This document shows, one piece after another, positions 23,075-34,558 of a stretch of DNA of 64,000 nucleotides. Positions within the stretch are counted from its first letter, which is position 1. Each line of letters opens with the position of its first letter. A program made the position numbers and the translations under genes. The notes beneath the pieces are model-generated. The model searched no databases and was not told the origin of the DNA. It saw only the letters and a program-made list of their open reading frames with translations. Source of the DNA: Amphirosellinia nigrospora (lineage: Eukaryota; Ascomycota; Sordariomycetes; Xylariales; Xylariaceae); assembly GCA_004123355.1 (NCBI GenBank), contig SCHM01000001.1:6830193-6894192 (forward strand). Reading direction: 5' to 3'.

Positions 23075-26000
23075 ATGGCCACTACATCGAATATGTTCCT
23101 GTACTCCCTCACTATACAACCGCCCACCTCCATCACCCAGGCCGTCTTGGGCCAGTTTTCCGGGACTAGAGAGCAACAGATTGTTGCTGCTTCAGGCTCC
23201 CGACTTACTCTGATGCGCCCTGATCCGTCCCAAAGCAAGGTGACTACGCTCCTGTCACATGAGGTCTTTGGTATCATCAGGTCCATTGCTACCTTTCGCC
23301 TAGCTGGAAGCAATAAAGGTAAGCTCGTAACTTTGCCCTTCTCTTAAAGCTGCACATAATGATTCGAAGCTGCGTTTTTAGAACCTTCGTCGGTAGGATC
23401 TTAAGACACGGTGCGGAAGCTAACACCACCTGAGCATAAGAACCCATTGATCGCTAACCTGGTCTGGATAGACTACATCATACTAGCGACCGATTCTGGC
23501 CGCATTGCTATCGTCGAATATATCCCACAACAGAATCGGTTCAAACAGCAGAAGCTGGAAACGTTTGGCAAATCAGGTGTCCGTCGGGTTATCCCTGGAC
23601 AATATCTTGCCTGCGATCCGAAAGGGCGAGCGTGTCTGATCGCGGCTGTGGAAAAGACTAAGCTGGTCTATGTCCTGAATCGAAATGCCCAAGCAGAACT
23701 CACCATATCGTCGCCACTGGAGGCTCACAAGCCGGGTACTATTGTCCTTGCCATGACTGCGTTGGATGTTGGCTACGCGAATCCGGTATTTGCGGCTCTG
23801 GAAGTGGATACGTCGGAGGTTGATCAAGACCCATCCGGTCAAGCTCTTGATGAGGTTGAGACGCAACTTGTTTATTATGAGCTTGACCTCGGCCTGAATC
23901 ACGTTGTGAGAAGATGGCATGAAGCAGTTGATCCCACTGCTTCGGTACTCTTTCAGGTGCCAGGCGGCAACGATGGCCCGAGTGGTGTGTTGGTTTGCGG
24001 TGAGGAGAACATTACATACCGTCACTCGAATCAGGACGCTTTTCGCGTTCCAATTCCAAGAAGAAAGGGGGCAACAGAAGATCCTCAGCGCAAAAGGACT
24101 ATCGTTTCTGGGGTCATGCATAAACTCAAAGGCAACGTGGGTGCCTTCTTTTTTCTGCTTCAAACAGAGGATGGCGACCTATTTAAAGTCAACATTGAGA
24201 TGGCTGAGGACGAAGATGGTAAGGCGACTGGGGAAGTCAGGAGGTTGAAAATCAAATATTTCGATACGGTGCCGGTTTCGACGAGGTGAGTTTCCCATAA
24301 CTCTTTACCCTAATTCCAACCTATTGATAGTAGGAATTGCTCGAATCTCCGCTGCTTTTCTTCTTGCAGCGGGTTTTCTGAGTTATTCATGTTCTCAACA
24401 TGGCGTTTAATGATTACTGACTCTCAATTCTTACATAGTCTCTGTATCCTTAAGAGTGGGTTTCTGTTTGTTGCCAGTGAATTTGGCAACCACCACTTTT
24501 ACCAATTTGAAAAGCTTGGTGACGACGATGACGAGTTAGAGTTTTCTAGCGACGACTATCCAACTGATCCTCAGGCCCCATATACTCCTGCATATTTCTA
24601 TCCCAGACCAGCTGAAAACCTGAGCTTAGTCGAGAGTATTGACTCGATGAATCCACTTGTTGACTGCAAGGTAGCAAATCTCACAGAGGATGATGCCCCT
24701 CAGATCTACGCCATTTGTGGGAATGGTGCGAGGAGCACTTTTAGAACATTGAAGCATGGCCTTGAGGTTAATGAGATCGTTGCTTCGGATTTACCAGGTA
24801 TTCCATCCGCTGTATGGACAACAAAGCTCCGTCGTGATGACCAATATGATGCTTATATTGTTCTATCTTTCAGCGATGGCACATTGGTTTTAAGCATCGG
24901 GGAAACAGTGGAAGAAGTCTCGGATACCGGGTTTCTTGCCTCTGTGCCTACTCTCGCTGTTCAGCAGCTCGGCGAAGATGGGCTTCTTCAGGTCCATCCC
25001 AAAGGAATTCGTCATATCATCAATGGGCAAATCAATGAGTGGCCTGCACCACAACATCGGTCAATCGTCGCAGCATCTACCAACGCCCGACAAGTCGCAG
25101 TCGCTTTGAGCTCAGGGGAGATTGTGTACTTTGAGATGGACGCAGATGGTTCATTGGCGGAGTACGACGAAAAGAAAGAGATGTTTGGAACCGTCACCTG
25201 TCTAAGCCTAGGCGATGTACCAGAAGGTCGTCTGCGGAGCTCCTTCCTCGCTGTCGGTTGTGATGATTGCACAGTCCGTGTTCTGAGCTTAGATCCTGAA
25301 TCTACGCTTGAGAACAAGTCTATACAAGCATTAACTGCTGCACCATCTTCGTTGTCCATCATGTCCATGGAGGATTCTTCTTCTGGTGGCCGGACCTTGT
25401 ACCTTCATATTGGGCTTCATTCTGGCGTCTACCTGAGGACTGTTCTTGATGAAGTAACGGGCGAACTGACAGATACTCGCCAGAAATTGCTTGGTCCGAA
25501 GGCGGTTCGCCTTTTCCAGGTCGCCGTCGAAGGCCGGACTTGCGTGCTGGCACTGAGTTCGAGAACATGGTTAGGTTATTCTGATCCGATTACGAAAAGC
25601 TTTATGATGACCCCACTTGATTATAATGATCTGGAATGGGGATGGAATTTTAGTAGCGAACAATGTGAAGAGGGGATGGTAGGTATTCAGGCCCAAAATC
25701 TCAAGTAAGTTCCCTTATTCGATTTTCAATCCTCTTGTGGAATGATGATAAACAGGGATCCTATGCCGTTGGCGATGAGGACTTTCAATTTTGTACCAAT
25801 TGTTCCTACTGACCACTCCTATTACCTAAAACTTACTAGAACATGACATGATGAGCCAAACTGATTTGTATCATTTTACTAGGATCTTCTCTATCGCTAA
25901 GTTGACAGACACGGTGCTGCAACAAACAATTCCGCTCACATACACCCCCAAACGTCTTGTCAAACACCCAGATCAGCCATATTTCTACACCATCGAATCC

Positions 26001-27390
26001 GACAATAATACTCTACCTCCAGAGCTCCGCGAACAGCTGCTAGCTGATCCTGGTGTCAATGGTGATGCGACTGTTTTACCGCCTGAAAACTTTGGTTATC
26101 CAAAGGGTCGCGGTCGTTGGGCTTCTTGCATTAACGTGGTAGATCCTGTCACGGAGAAACGTGTATTGCAAACCCTCAATTTGGGGGAAAACGAAGCTGC
26201 AGTCAGCATGGCAACTGTTTCCTTTGCCAGCCAGGACAATGAGGCGTTTCTAGTTGTCGGGACTGGGAAAGACATGATTCTCAGCCCTCGGCAGTTTAGT
26301 GCTGGTTTTATCTACGTGTACAGGTTTCGGGAAAATGGTAAAGAGATCGAGTTTATTCACAAACAAAGGTTGATGACCCACCAATGGCTCTTGCGCAATT
26401 CCAAGGACGCTTATTAGCTGGTATTGGGAAAACGCTACTATCGTATGATTTGGGGTTGCGTCAACTCCTCCGCAAGTCTCAAGCGGATGTGGCTTCACAA
26501 CTCATCGTCTCTATACAGACGCAAGGTAGCCGTATTATTGTCGGTGACGTGCAGCAGAGTGTTACGTACGTCGCATACAAGTATGAGAGCAACAAGTTAA
26601 TTCGTTTGCCGATGACACGATTCCCACGTTGGACAAACTGTACAACCATGGTGGACTACGAGTCTGTGGCAGGCGGCGACAAATTCGGGAACATCTGGAT
26701 TGTACGGTGTCCCCAAAAAGCCAGCGAAGAAGCAGACGAGGACAATGTCGGAGCACACCTTCAGCATGCCCGAGAATACCTCCATGGCTCTAATCATCGC
26801 CTTAGTCTTATGACGCACTTTTATACGCAGGATGTCCCAACTAGCATCAGTAAAACCAATCTGGTAGTTGGTGGTCAAGATGTTCTACTTTGGAGTGGTG
26901 TTCAGGGTACAGTGGGCGTCTTCATAGTAAGTGTTCCTGACGCGGTGATTTCTAGGTCTGAAAAGTCCTATTCCCTTTGACAACATCATCCTCCCGCGTC
27001 TTGCCTTAACCACCTTCATCATCAGTCTAACTGAACAAACCATTGCTAACTCTTGATGCTTTAGCCTTTCGTCAGCCGTGAGGATGTCGATTTTTTCCAA
27101 AGTCTCGAATTACACATGCGCAGTGAAGACCCACCACTTGCCGGGAGGGACCATCTAATCTACCGAAGCTACTATGCCCCTGTTAAGGGTGTGATTGATG
27201 GCGATTTGTGCGAAAGATTTGCTCTCCTTTCTCATGATAAGAAGCAGATGATTGCAGGTGAATTGGATCGCTCAGTACGAGAGATTGAGAGAAAGATATC
27301 TGTAAGTCTTAAGTCGTCTTCATTGAACTTGGTAGTGTGAGCAAAATATTGATTATGTGTTAGGACGTGCGCACCCGGTCAGCATTTTAA
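23075..27390 (+). CDS. RSE1: Pre-mRNA-splicing factor Rse1 (SF3b3/SAP130 family)
   Basis: Rse1 is the beta-propeller scaffold of the SF3b subcomplex of U2 snRNP, needed for branch-site recognition and early spliceosome assembly in the nucleus. Exons by splice signals are 23075-23318, 23472-24285, 24439-25704, 25883-26926, 27065-27301 and 27364-27390. Summed length is 3632 nt, one base short of 1211 codons; the family is about 1210 residues. Clear family motifs include [17 protein letters not shown] at the start, [81 protein letters not shown] and [13 protein letters not shown], ending VRTRSAF. The protein is propeller repeats throughout with the CPSF_A domain in the C-terminal third. The frame slips at about 26363 (A run) and shows a compensating pair near 26602 and 26625. 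Because the gene is essential, sequence error is the likeliest cause. Confidence 0.97.
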
Positions 27391-27507
27391 GCCTTGGGCC
27401 AGTGCAAACCGCAATCAAAGTTCTCTGTTTCATACTATATGCAATGCCAGAGTATTGATAGTAGTGCTTTAAGATCAGCAATAACGTCACATAGAGACCC
27501 CGGAATG
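27391..27507. other. Short convergent gap between RSE1 and the LysM gene
   Basis: Only 117 bases separate the stop codons of RSE1 (+) and the LysM gene (-). Both 3' ends must form here, so the transcripts probably overlap. No clear terminator motif was assigned. Confidence 0.5.
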
Positions 27508-28436
27508 TCAACGCCTTCTTTTCATATGCAGGCTATTCCGGTCGCGCCCAACGATGGCTTTCCCTCTTCCAGCTTCGGCTGGATGCATTCGCTCCCATTC
27601 CTCGTCCAAGAAATACGTGTCAGTTGCAAGCTGCAAGTCATACCCAGCTTGTTCTAAATACAGCAATGCCACGTTATACTCGTGGACCTTGCATGCCACC
27701 ATCCATCGTCGAATCTTGGCCTTGCGCTTTTCCTCTTCTTCGCCCTCTATGGGTCTCGGCGATAAACTTACGCCTCCCTTATAATATTGACCGGGGATTA
27801 TCACGGTTCGACGGCCCATGATTAAATGATCGGAGGAAATATTATTGGCCCGCCGCAGAGCAGAAGCCGGGACACCGTAACGTAATGAGAGCGAGTTGAT
27901 GCTGTCGTGTGCGTGGTTGAGGAAATGGAGGATGTCTTCCATTGGCTCGTCTTGAGCAGCAGACTTGTCGCTTAGGAAGTCCCGCGGCTCCGGTCCATAG
28001 GGCTTGGTGTGTAGGGTGGTGGAGCAAGTTCCAAGGCCATATTGGCGCTTGTGGATGCTGTATAGGATGGTGGCGCCTTCAACCCAGGCGGTAAGATATT
28101 GTTTGTTTGATATCTGACAATATGGACAGTAAGAGTTGAACCGGGGGTTATCCTGCACAGAGCTATCTTGTTAGCTTGCTTGCTCAGTCCACAGGCCCGA
28201 AACCGTAACGTGAATTGACGATTCGATAGTGTCGACAGTTCAATGAGCTTTGCAATTATGCAATGATGATGGTCACGCACGTTTATACAGCGTCCACAAA
28301 TGACGCGCGGACAACATTCCAACCATCTATCCGCAAGAGGCTTTTCGGACTCGTTATGGCGAGCAACCTCACTTAGCGGTGTTGCACAGGTGCAGCATGA
28401 CATAATGCTCGCAACCTTCGACTTGATTATAGTCAT
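27508..28436 (-). CDS. LysM-domain protein with N-terminal Cys-rich zinc-ribbon-like motif
   Basis: Minus-strand exons are 28436-28281 and 28152-27508, with a 128-nt intron (GTGCGT...TGCAG) that joins CGRCIN to DNPRFNSYCPYCQIS. The N-terminus has CCTCATPLSE, CCPRVICGRC and YCPYCQ, a set of paired cysteines that could bind zinc. A P/S/Y-rich linker follows (PPGLKAPPSYT, PPPYTPSP). The LysM domain is about DILHFLNHAHDSINSLSLRY, GVPASALRRAN and MGRRTVIIPGQYYKGGVSLS. A helical C-terminus (RRWMVACKVHEYNVALLYLE) ends KRRR. There is no signal peptide, so this looks intracellular rather than a secreted chitin-binding effector; the ligand is unknown. Translation could start at 28436 or at the later in-frame ATG at 28403 (MSCCTC). 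The frame shifts near 28095 and back near 27985 across the linker. Confidence 0.85.
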
Positions 28437-29428
28437 TGCTGAAATAACTAGTTGTTATCGGTGTCTATGGTATATAGCAGTCTAGAGACGACTTTACGAT
28501 TATGGTGAGGCTTACTGCTACTATGCAATGATGATAATTAGACAAGGTAGAAGCTATGTTCAATTCCAAACCCCTAAATTTGAGGTTAGAACTTAGGATT
28601 GAAGAGGCGTTGGTGTAACAAGTGTGTAGGACTAAGGATGCAAGTAGGATTCTTGATAAGGGTGTCGCAACAACTCGAGGCAAAGTTGGGTGGCGGATAT
28701 TATCACACCTCTGGCTTCATAGGTATCCACCCACACTATCGATAAGGACAACCTAGTCTGGCCTAACCTAGGGGCTGGTCACATTGACATGAGCACTGAT
28801 GTCAGAGGTGCCGCGGCGTCTTTATGTCATTTCTGATGATTGTTGTCCATCTGGCCCAAAGTTTCACCGTCTCGTCTCGTAAGGATTGTTACGCCAGTAT
28901 CTTTCTCACTAGGTACCTACCCACCCACCTACCTACCTATCTACTAAGTAAGCTGTTTGGGGTTCACGGCATCAGTTAAAAGGTAACTGGCCATATCACA
29001 GGCAGCTAGGCAAACAACAGGAACAGGGGGGCCATCACATCATACATGGACAGGCCTACATGCGTACCGACTTACACTAGCTGCATCAGTCAACCGTCAA
29101 CGTCAATAAGCAGCAACGAGGCATCATACGTACCCCATATTTTCAATCCTACCTTCGGTTATTACCAAACGCCTCTTATTTTCCTATAGTCTTTTTTGAA
29201 TCCGGCTTTTTGGTGGCTTGACTGATTGAAAAATTGACGGCTTTCTTTGGCACAGAGCCCCCTAAAGCACATCGTGTCCCGTCGTATAGCTTGCTCGCCT
29301 CGCTGATAATTAACTCTCTCAAACCTTGTTGTATGCTCTAGGGCACGGGCGTGGGTTATCCCGCCAATGGGCCTATAAGACGACCTTGAACGCAAGGCTT
29401 CACCCGGCGCCGCCTATCCTCTGTTGCC
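28437..29428. other. Divergent upstream region of the LysM and SIP3-like genes
   Basis: About 1 kb with no credible gene. It contains aggtacctacccacccacctacctacctat near 28911-28941, in the same word family as other gaps here. It should hold the promoters of the LysM gene (-) and the SIP3-like gene (+). Confidence 0.5.
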
Positions 29429-32400
29429 ATGTCCGACGGCGCTCCTTCGGCCTCGCCCGCCATCCCACCTCCCGCTACCGCTCCCAAGCGCTCGAGTCCC
29501 TCTATACCTGTCACCCTAAATGAAGCCGGCTTGGACTCGCCGTCTTTCCGTGCCTCGTCCGTCTTCTTTGCCGACCAGGCCGATGCCATAGAGCGTTGGC
29601 TGGAGGGTTATGTTAGAACAACGTCCAAGTTGACCCACGACATTCTCGGGCTTGAGGAGACGATCAACAATTACCTCTCCAGGCTCATACCGCCGCCCGG
29701 CATCGTTTCGGTCGACCACGACTATACTGCGCTTGCCCTCAAGCGCATTGGCGAAGGGTCCAAGGAATGGTGGGCACACGTCCTGAGCACCGCTAAGAAG
29801 ATAGATACTCTGTCCGTCGAGCCAGTCCGGACCTTTCTTGCCGGCGATTGCGCAATTTCAAGGAGACGAAGCGGGCATTAGAGCAGACTCAGAAGGCCTA
29901 TGACTCGACATTGGCTCGCTACGTCGGCCAGTCCAAAACCAAGGAGCCCTCCGCTCTGCGTGAAGATGCATTCAACGTGTACGAGTCACGTAAGGCCTAT
30001 CTAAAGGCATCTATGGACTTCTGTTTCTTCGCCCCCCAACTCCGCTTCAACCTCGACAAGTTGCTTGTGCAAATTTCGGCCGACGTCTGGCGTGAGATGA
30101 AAAGGTCCCGCGATGCTGCCGGGAGCTTCGCTAAATATGGCCAGGAGATGGATAGGGTGAGGGATGGTCCAAAGAGATGGAACTAACTGAGTCTATGTTC
30201 AAACGCGAGCTTCAGTTAGCTAGGCGTGATATCGGAGAAAACACCATCGCAAGCTGCAAGCCTTCACGGGAGATTGATGATTACAGCGCGTCAACGGTGC
30301 CCTTCCTTGGCTCCAGAGGCTCTATGCACGTTTTCTCACAAGGCAAGTCTGCAGTTATCATGGAGAAACAAGGTTGGTTGTTTCTCCGGACGGTATATGG
30401 GAAGCCGTCGAGGACCAATTGGATTCGCCGCTGGTACTACTGCCGGGATGGCATATTCGGATGGCTCGTCAATGGACCACAGGGCGTGTTGCAGGGCGAC
30501 GATATTGGCGTCCTACTTTGTAACGCGAAGCCTGCTGTTCAAGAAGAACGCCGATTTTGTTTCGAAGTCAAGACGAAAAATCAAACCTTGCTACTGCAAG
30601 CAGAGACACAGGCCCAACTGATGGAATGGCTTGAGGTCTTCGAAGTTGCTAAAAAGAGAGCTTTCGAAGCTAGCGTGGGCCGAGATACATCATTGCTGCC
30701 CGGCGGTGTCGACCCTGCCTTCTCCATCACGCCTCCGTCTCTACCAGAGTTTTCCGCCAAATCATTTGACACGCAACTTGATGAAACAGCTGGTCTCGAA
30801 CGCATTGGTACACTCCCCATCCCAGGATCAGACGGTGGGCTTGTGACAAAATCTAGTCTTGATCTCAATGCAGCGCCCCCAAAGCGCTCGGCAACCTCCT
30901 TAGCCCGTGAAGAAGGTGAGACTGGGCGCGAGCATGCCGCAAGGATCATGCAGAAGCTCGATCTTCACCGAAAGGCAACATTCACATCGAGTGCTGAGAA
31001 TATGGCAATACCATCGTCCGGCCCCGCTGGAGGCATAGCGAGCCTCATATCCGCCAGCCATGGCTTATTGCCCGGATATTCCGGACCTAGCCTCAACCAA
31101 GCGGCCACTGTCAAACCACAAAAAGGGCAGTTAGTCTAGGCCCTGAAATAAAACCAGGTAGCCTTGCACCTCTCACTTTGGCAAAGGCTCCAGCTGCGAC
31201 TGTGCTTAGTAGAACAGCCGTTGCTTACAGTGGCGAGAGAGCACTGACAGCGAACCCCACCCAATTATTGCCAACCGCAATCTTGGCCAATTATTGGGGG
31301 AGTAATGCTTGGGGACAAGAGCACTCCGGCAGAACCAACCGCACAGACTTTTCCTCTGACGACCCTTTCGGGCCTAACTCTCCGTCAATCAAGATCACGA
31401 CGCTGGATGATAATGATGACCCTCAGAGCCCTTCTATTAGCTCACTTCACAAGAAAGCTATTAGTATGGACGCGAAGATGAGCGTCCCAAGATCGTGGTC
31501 CCTTCTAAGGACAAACCCATTCAAGAAACGTTTCCGCCAAATTACCCGACTGAACTCAAGACAAATTCCGCCAATTCCGTCTTCTCTTCCCGATGTACCC
31601 CTGGATGAGAAGCTCGTATTGGTTTTCCGGGCTGCGTGGATTAGTTCAGATGCTGAGAAGAACAACCCCCAAATGGCTAGTAACGGGCGAATCTATGTCA
31701 CTTCAGACAATATGTACTTTTACGGGCATCAAATGGGTCTCGTAGTAGCGTACATGATCAGCCTCGACACGGTCACAGAGGTCACGGCAGCGCCTGGGAG
31801 AGACTGTGATTTCATTTTCTTGCATTTGAGTCAGGATGCCGAGAATAATGGGTACACCCGAATCACAATCAAAACTTTCCTCGAGGATCTGGATCTTTTG
31901 CACGCCCGTCTCAATCTTCTCATCGACGATCTGCAGGCCGAAGAGCAATGGACGTCCAGAAATCATCAAGGCTCTCATTCATATGGAGAAAGAAGAGGTC
32001 GGCCAAGAAGCCCGAGTGCCGATAGTTGGGAAGAGGTTCCCTCCACTCCTATTGATGATGGAACCGCTGCTGGTAATCGGTCAGCCCGAGTGACTGGCAT
32101 ATAAATCAAGAAAAGGGACCTCCCACAAACCATTTTCTAAACTACAACTCCCAACCCACGCTGTCATTTATGAGCCTGAGGATACGCCTAACAAAGTAGC
32201 AGAGCGGACCTTTGAGATCAGCGCCAAAGCATGTTTTCATGTCTTATTTGGAGACAAGAGCTTCATATTTCCCAAACTCTATTTCGAGCGCAGAGCCAAG
32301 CAAATTGCCCAAGGCCCGTGGAAGTTGAATGACGCGGGGAACATGCAACGCATCTTCGACTTCAAGGTCACCTATAACAATCGTTTAGGCCGCTCACGTG

Positions 32401-33694
32401 AAGAAGATATCGCCGATCATCAAGTGATTGAGATATTTAGTGACCATGTCACCTATGTAGTTACGCACGAGAAGACGCCTTGGCATCTCCCACGCGCAAG
32501 GATTCAAGCTTGTGACAAAGATTGTCATAACACATGTTGCCAAATCTAAGTGCAAGCTTGCTATCTTCACAAAAGTCGTCTGGTCGAAAGCACCGGCGCT
32601 CACGAAGCAATTAGTTGAGCGCCAGGCATTAGGTGATGCGAGTCAGGATGCCGAGGAGTTGGCCGAAGTGGCCACGGATCAAGTGCGCCGGTTAGGCCAC
32701 CACAGCCGAACAAAGCGGGCGATCCAAGTCTACGGGAATGTCGGACTCCAGTCGCAAGTTGTGGTCTTCTCCCCGAACGAGTCAGATTCCACGAGAAAAC
32801 CACTCATCAATCCCCGGACTCTGAGTTCGATGCTTTTCGAAACGGGCCGCTCGTTTGCCGAGAGTGTCGCCTCTTCTCTCATGTTATGGGCCTTCGCCGT
32901 GCTGAGCAAACTCTGGAAGGTAGTTAGTGCACAGCGGCTACTTATCCTGTTGTTGGGACTGAGTGTCCTCGCAAATGTCACTTTCTCATCACAGGGTAGC
33001 GCGACATGGTGGAGCGAGCGGCGAGCAGCCAACTTTATGAACCGCATCGGCTTGGGCCCTAATGTTATGATGAGTAAGGCAATATATATTGCGGACCTAG
33101 ATGAGGCGGCTAGAAGCACATCTAGTCAAGCTTCTTGGCCGCAAAACAGCTATTGGTAAGATTCCCACAACACCTAGAAATCGAACTTGTAGTAATAATA
33201 TGGGATCTAGCTACTCTACATTCCAGTCTATTGCCAACAGCAGTAGCATCGACGCTCCGCACGAGGATGCCGGTTCCTCGCTGTCGCCGTGGGGCCCAGC
33301 CGCGCAACAGCCCGGCGACTCCGCCGCACACGACAGAAGCTCGGCTCGTATCGCCATGATCTCGTTGTAGCGATGCGCTTAGTCAATAGCGTAGAAACAG
33401 AAATGTTGAGGTCAGAGTGGGAGAACTGGCTCATGGACGAGAACTCGAGGTGAACAGGTGGGTAGAGCGCTTCAGGAAGCGCCACCCAAGACAGGCAATT
33501 CCAAAACAGACTCGATCAAGGCTCAGCTTGCGCAGAAGGTGCTCAACCGTAGCGGTGACAACGATACCGAACGGGAAACGGAGGCGAACAATAATCTACG
33601 GCGGTGGTACGATGAGTATTGCGGAAGCTGCAGGGTGGATCACGATGCACTCATGCGCGAACGTGACGGGTTGTCTATGGCCTCGATACGATAG
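29429..33694 (+). CDS. SIP3: SIP3/SipA3-like protein: BAR, PH and VASt-type lipid-transfer domains
   Basis: Yeast Sip3 (Lam3) and Ysp1 (Lam1) are ER proteins at plasma-membrane contact sites linked to sterol transport; filamentous-fungal homologues are often labelled transcription factor SipA3. The order is a P/S/A-rich N-terminus, a BAR-type helical region (about 29540-30230, e.g. SFRASSVFFADQADAIERWL) and a PH domain (about 30360-30660, KQGWLFLRTVYGKPS to LMEWLEVFEVAKK). A Ser-rich linker follows, then a GRAM-like segment (about 31600-31930), a VASt-type domain (about 32160-32620, with PWKL and FDFKVTYNN), a hydrophobic segment RLLILLLGLSVLANVTF (about 32938-32988) and a charged C-terminus. 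Intron 33156-33210 (55 nt) is clear. The tail continues through YRHDLVVAMR, SEWENWLMDENSR and EQVGRALQEAPPK to ASIR. The frame changes at least six times (about 29850, 30165, 31132, 32500, 33335 and 33432, plus the 32100 area), mostly at short homopolymers. Confidence 0.88.
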
Positions 33695-34558
33695 TAAATA
33701 TTATGGTACCGGGGAAAATCTAGTATGCAGCCTTATGCTTACGGATTAGTATCCCGGACGTACCTATATGCAAAACGGAGCACAATGTTATTACCTTAGG
33801 CCTTTGTAATACCCCTTATAACTTTCGACTGGAGACAATATATGTCTGCTAAAAGACATTTCTCATAGGCTTCGTCAAGGCTGCACGAGCTAAAATCGCC
33901 TATAGCGGCAACTCACGCCGACTTCTATGCCAATTCTCCCATCAGTGTCTATCCTTGTTCAAGTTGAGTATAGCCCAGATTGATAGCATAACGGCGTCAA
34001 GTTGTTACCGCTCATTTCTCCGCAATTGTCCAAATTCTAGAAATAGTAAACTACCTACCTATATGTAGGTAGGTACCTTACGTATACTTTCAGGGGCTAG
34101 GCCCATTTTAGTTCTAGCCCTGTACCGATGCTTACCATTTTGGTCAAAGTCAGTAGCATCTGTTCAACCAGGGATATCATTGACGTCGTTGAATTTGTAG
34201 GTAGTCTAGACTGCCTCAAAGTATCGAATCACCATGTATACAGGTATGGTAGGTATTGCAATACTAGACGTTGCCAACCAGATGAATGAGTGACGTCATA
34301 GCAATGAGATGAGGCGCTGTTCCAGTGCTTTATCTGGCAATAAAGTGTCGACGAGGCTTTTTGAGGTTGCCTGCTCAGTGGCTATGCAAGCTGAGACCCA
34401 ATTAACCCCGTCACTATTAGGTGCTACAACATACAACATACAACATACCTAACTTGGGCATACCTTCCAGCTTCCATGACAGAACAGAATAGGATAGAAC
34501 CTAACACAAAAAGTACCTTGAAGCTCCTGTTGCTCCGATCGCCGACAAGACCTGCGAA
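33695..34558 (+). promoter_or_regulatory. Intergenic region upstream of the DUF3074 gene
   Basis: No gene is seen in these 864 bases. They contain ctacctacctatatgtaggtaggtacct near 34051-34078, an inverted repeat around TATA, and three copies of the 7-mer acaacat at 34426-34446. The promoter of the DUF3074 gene should lie in the right part. Confidence 0.5.
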
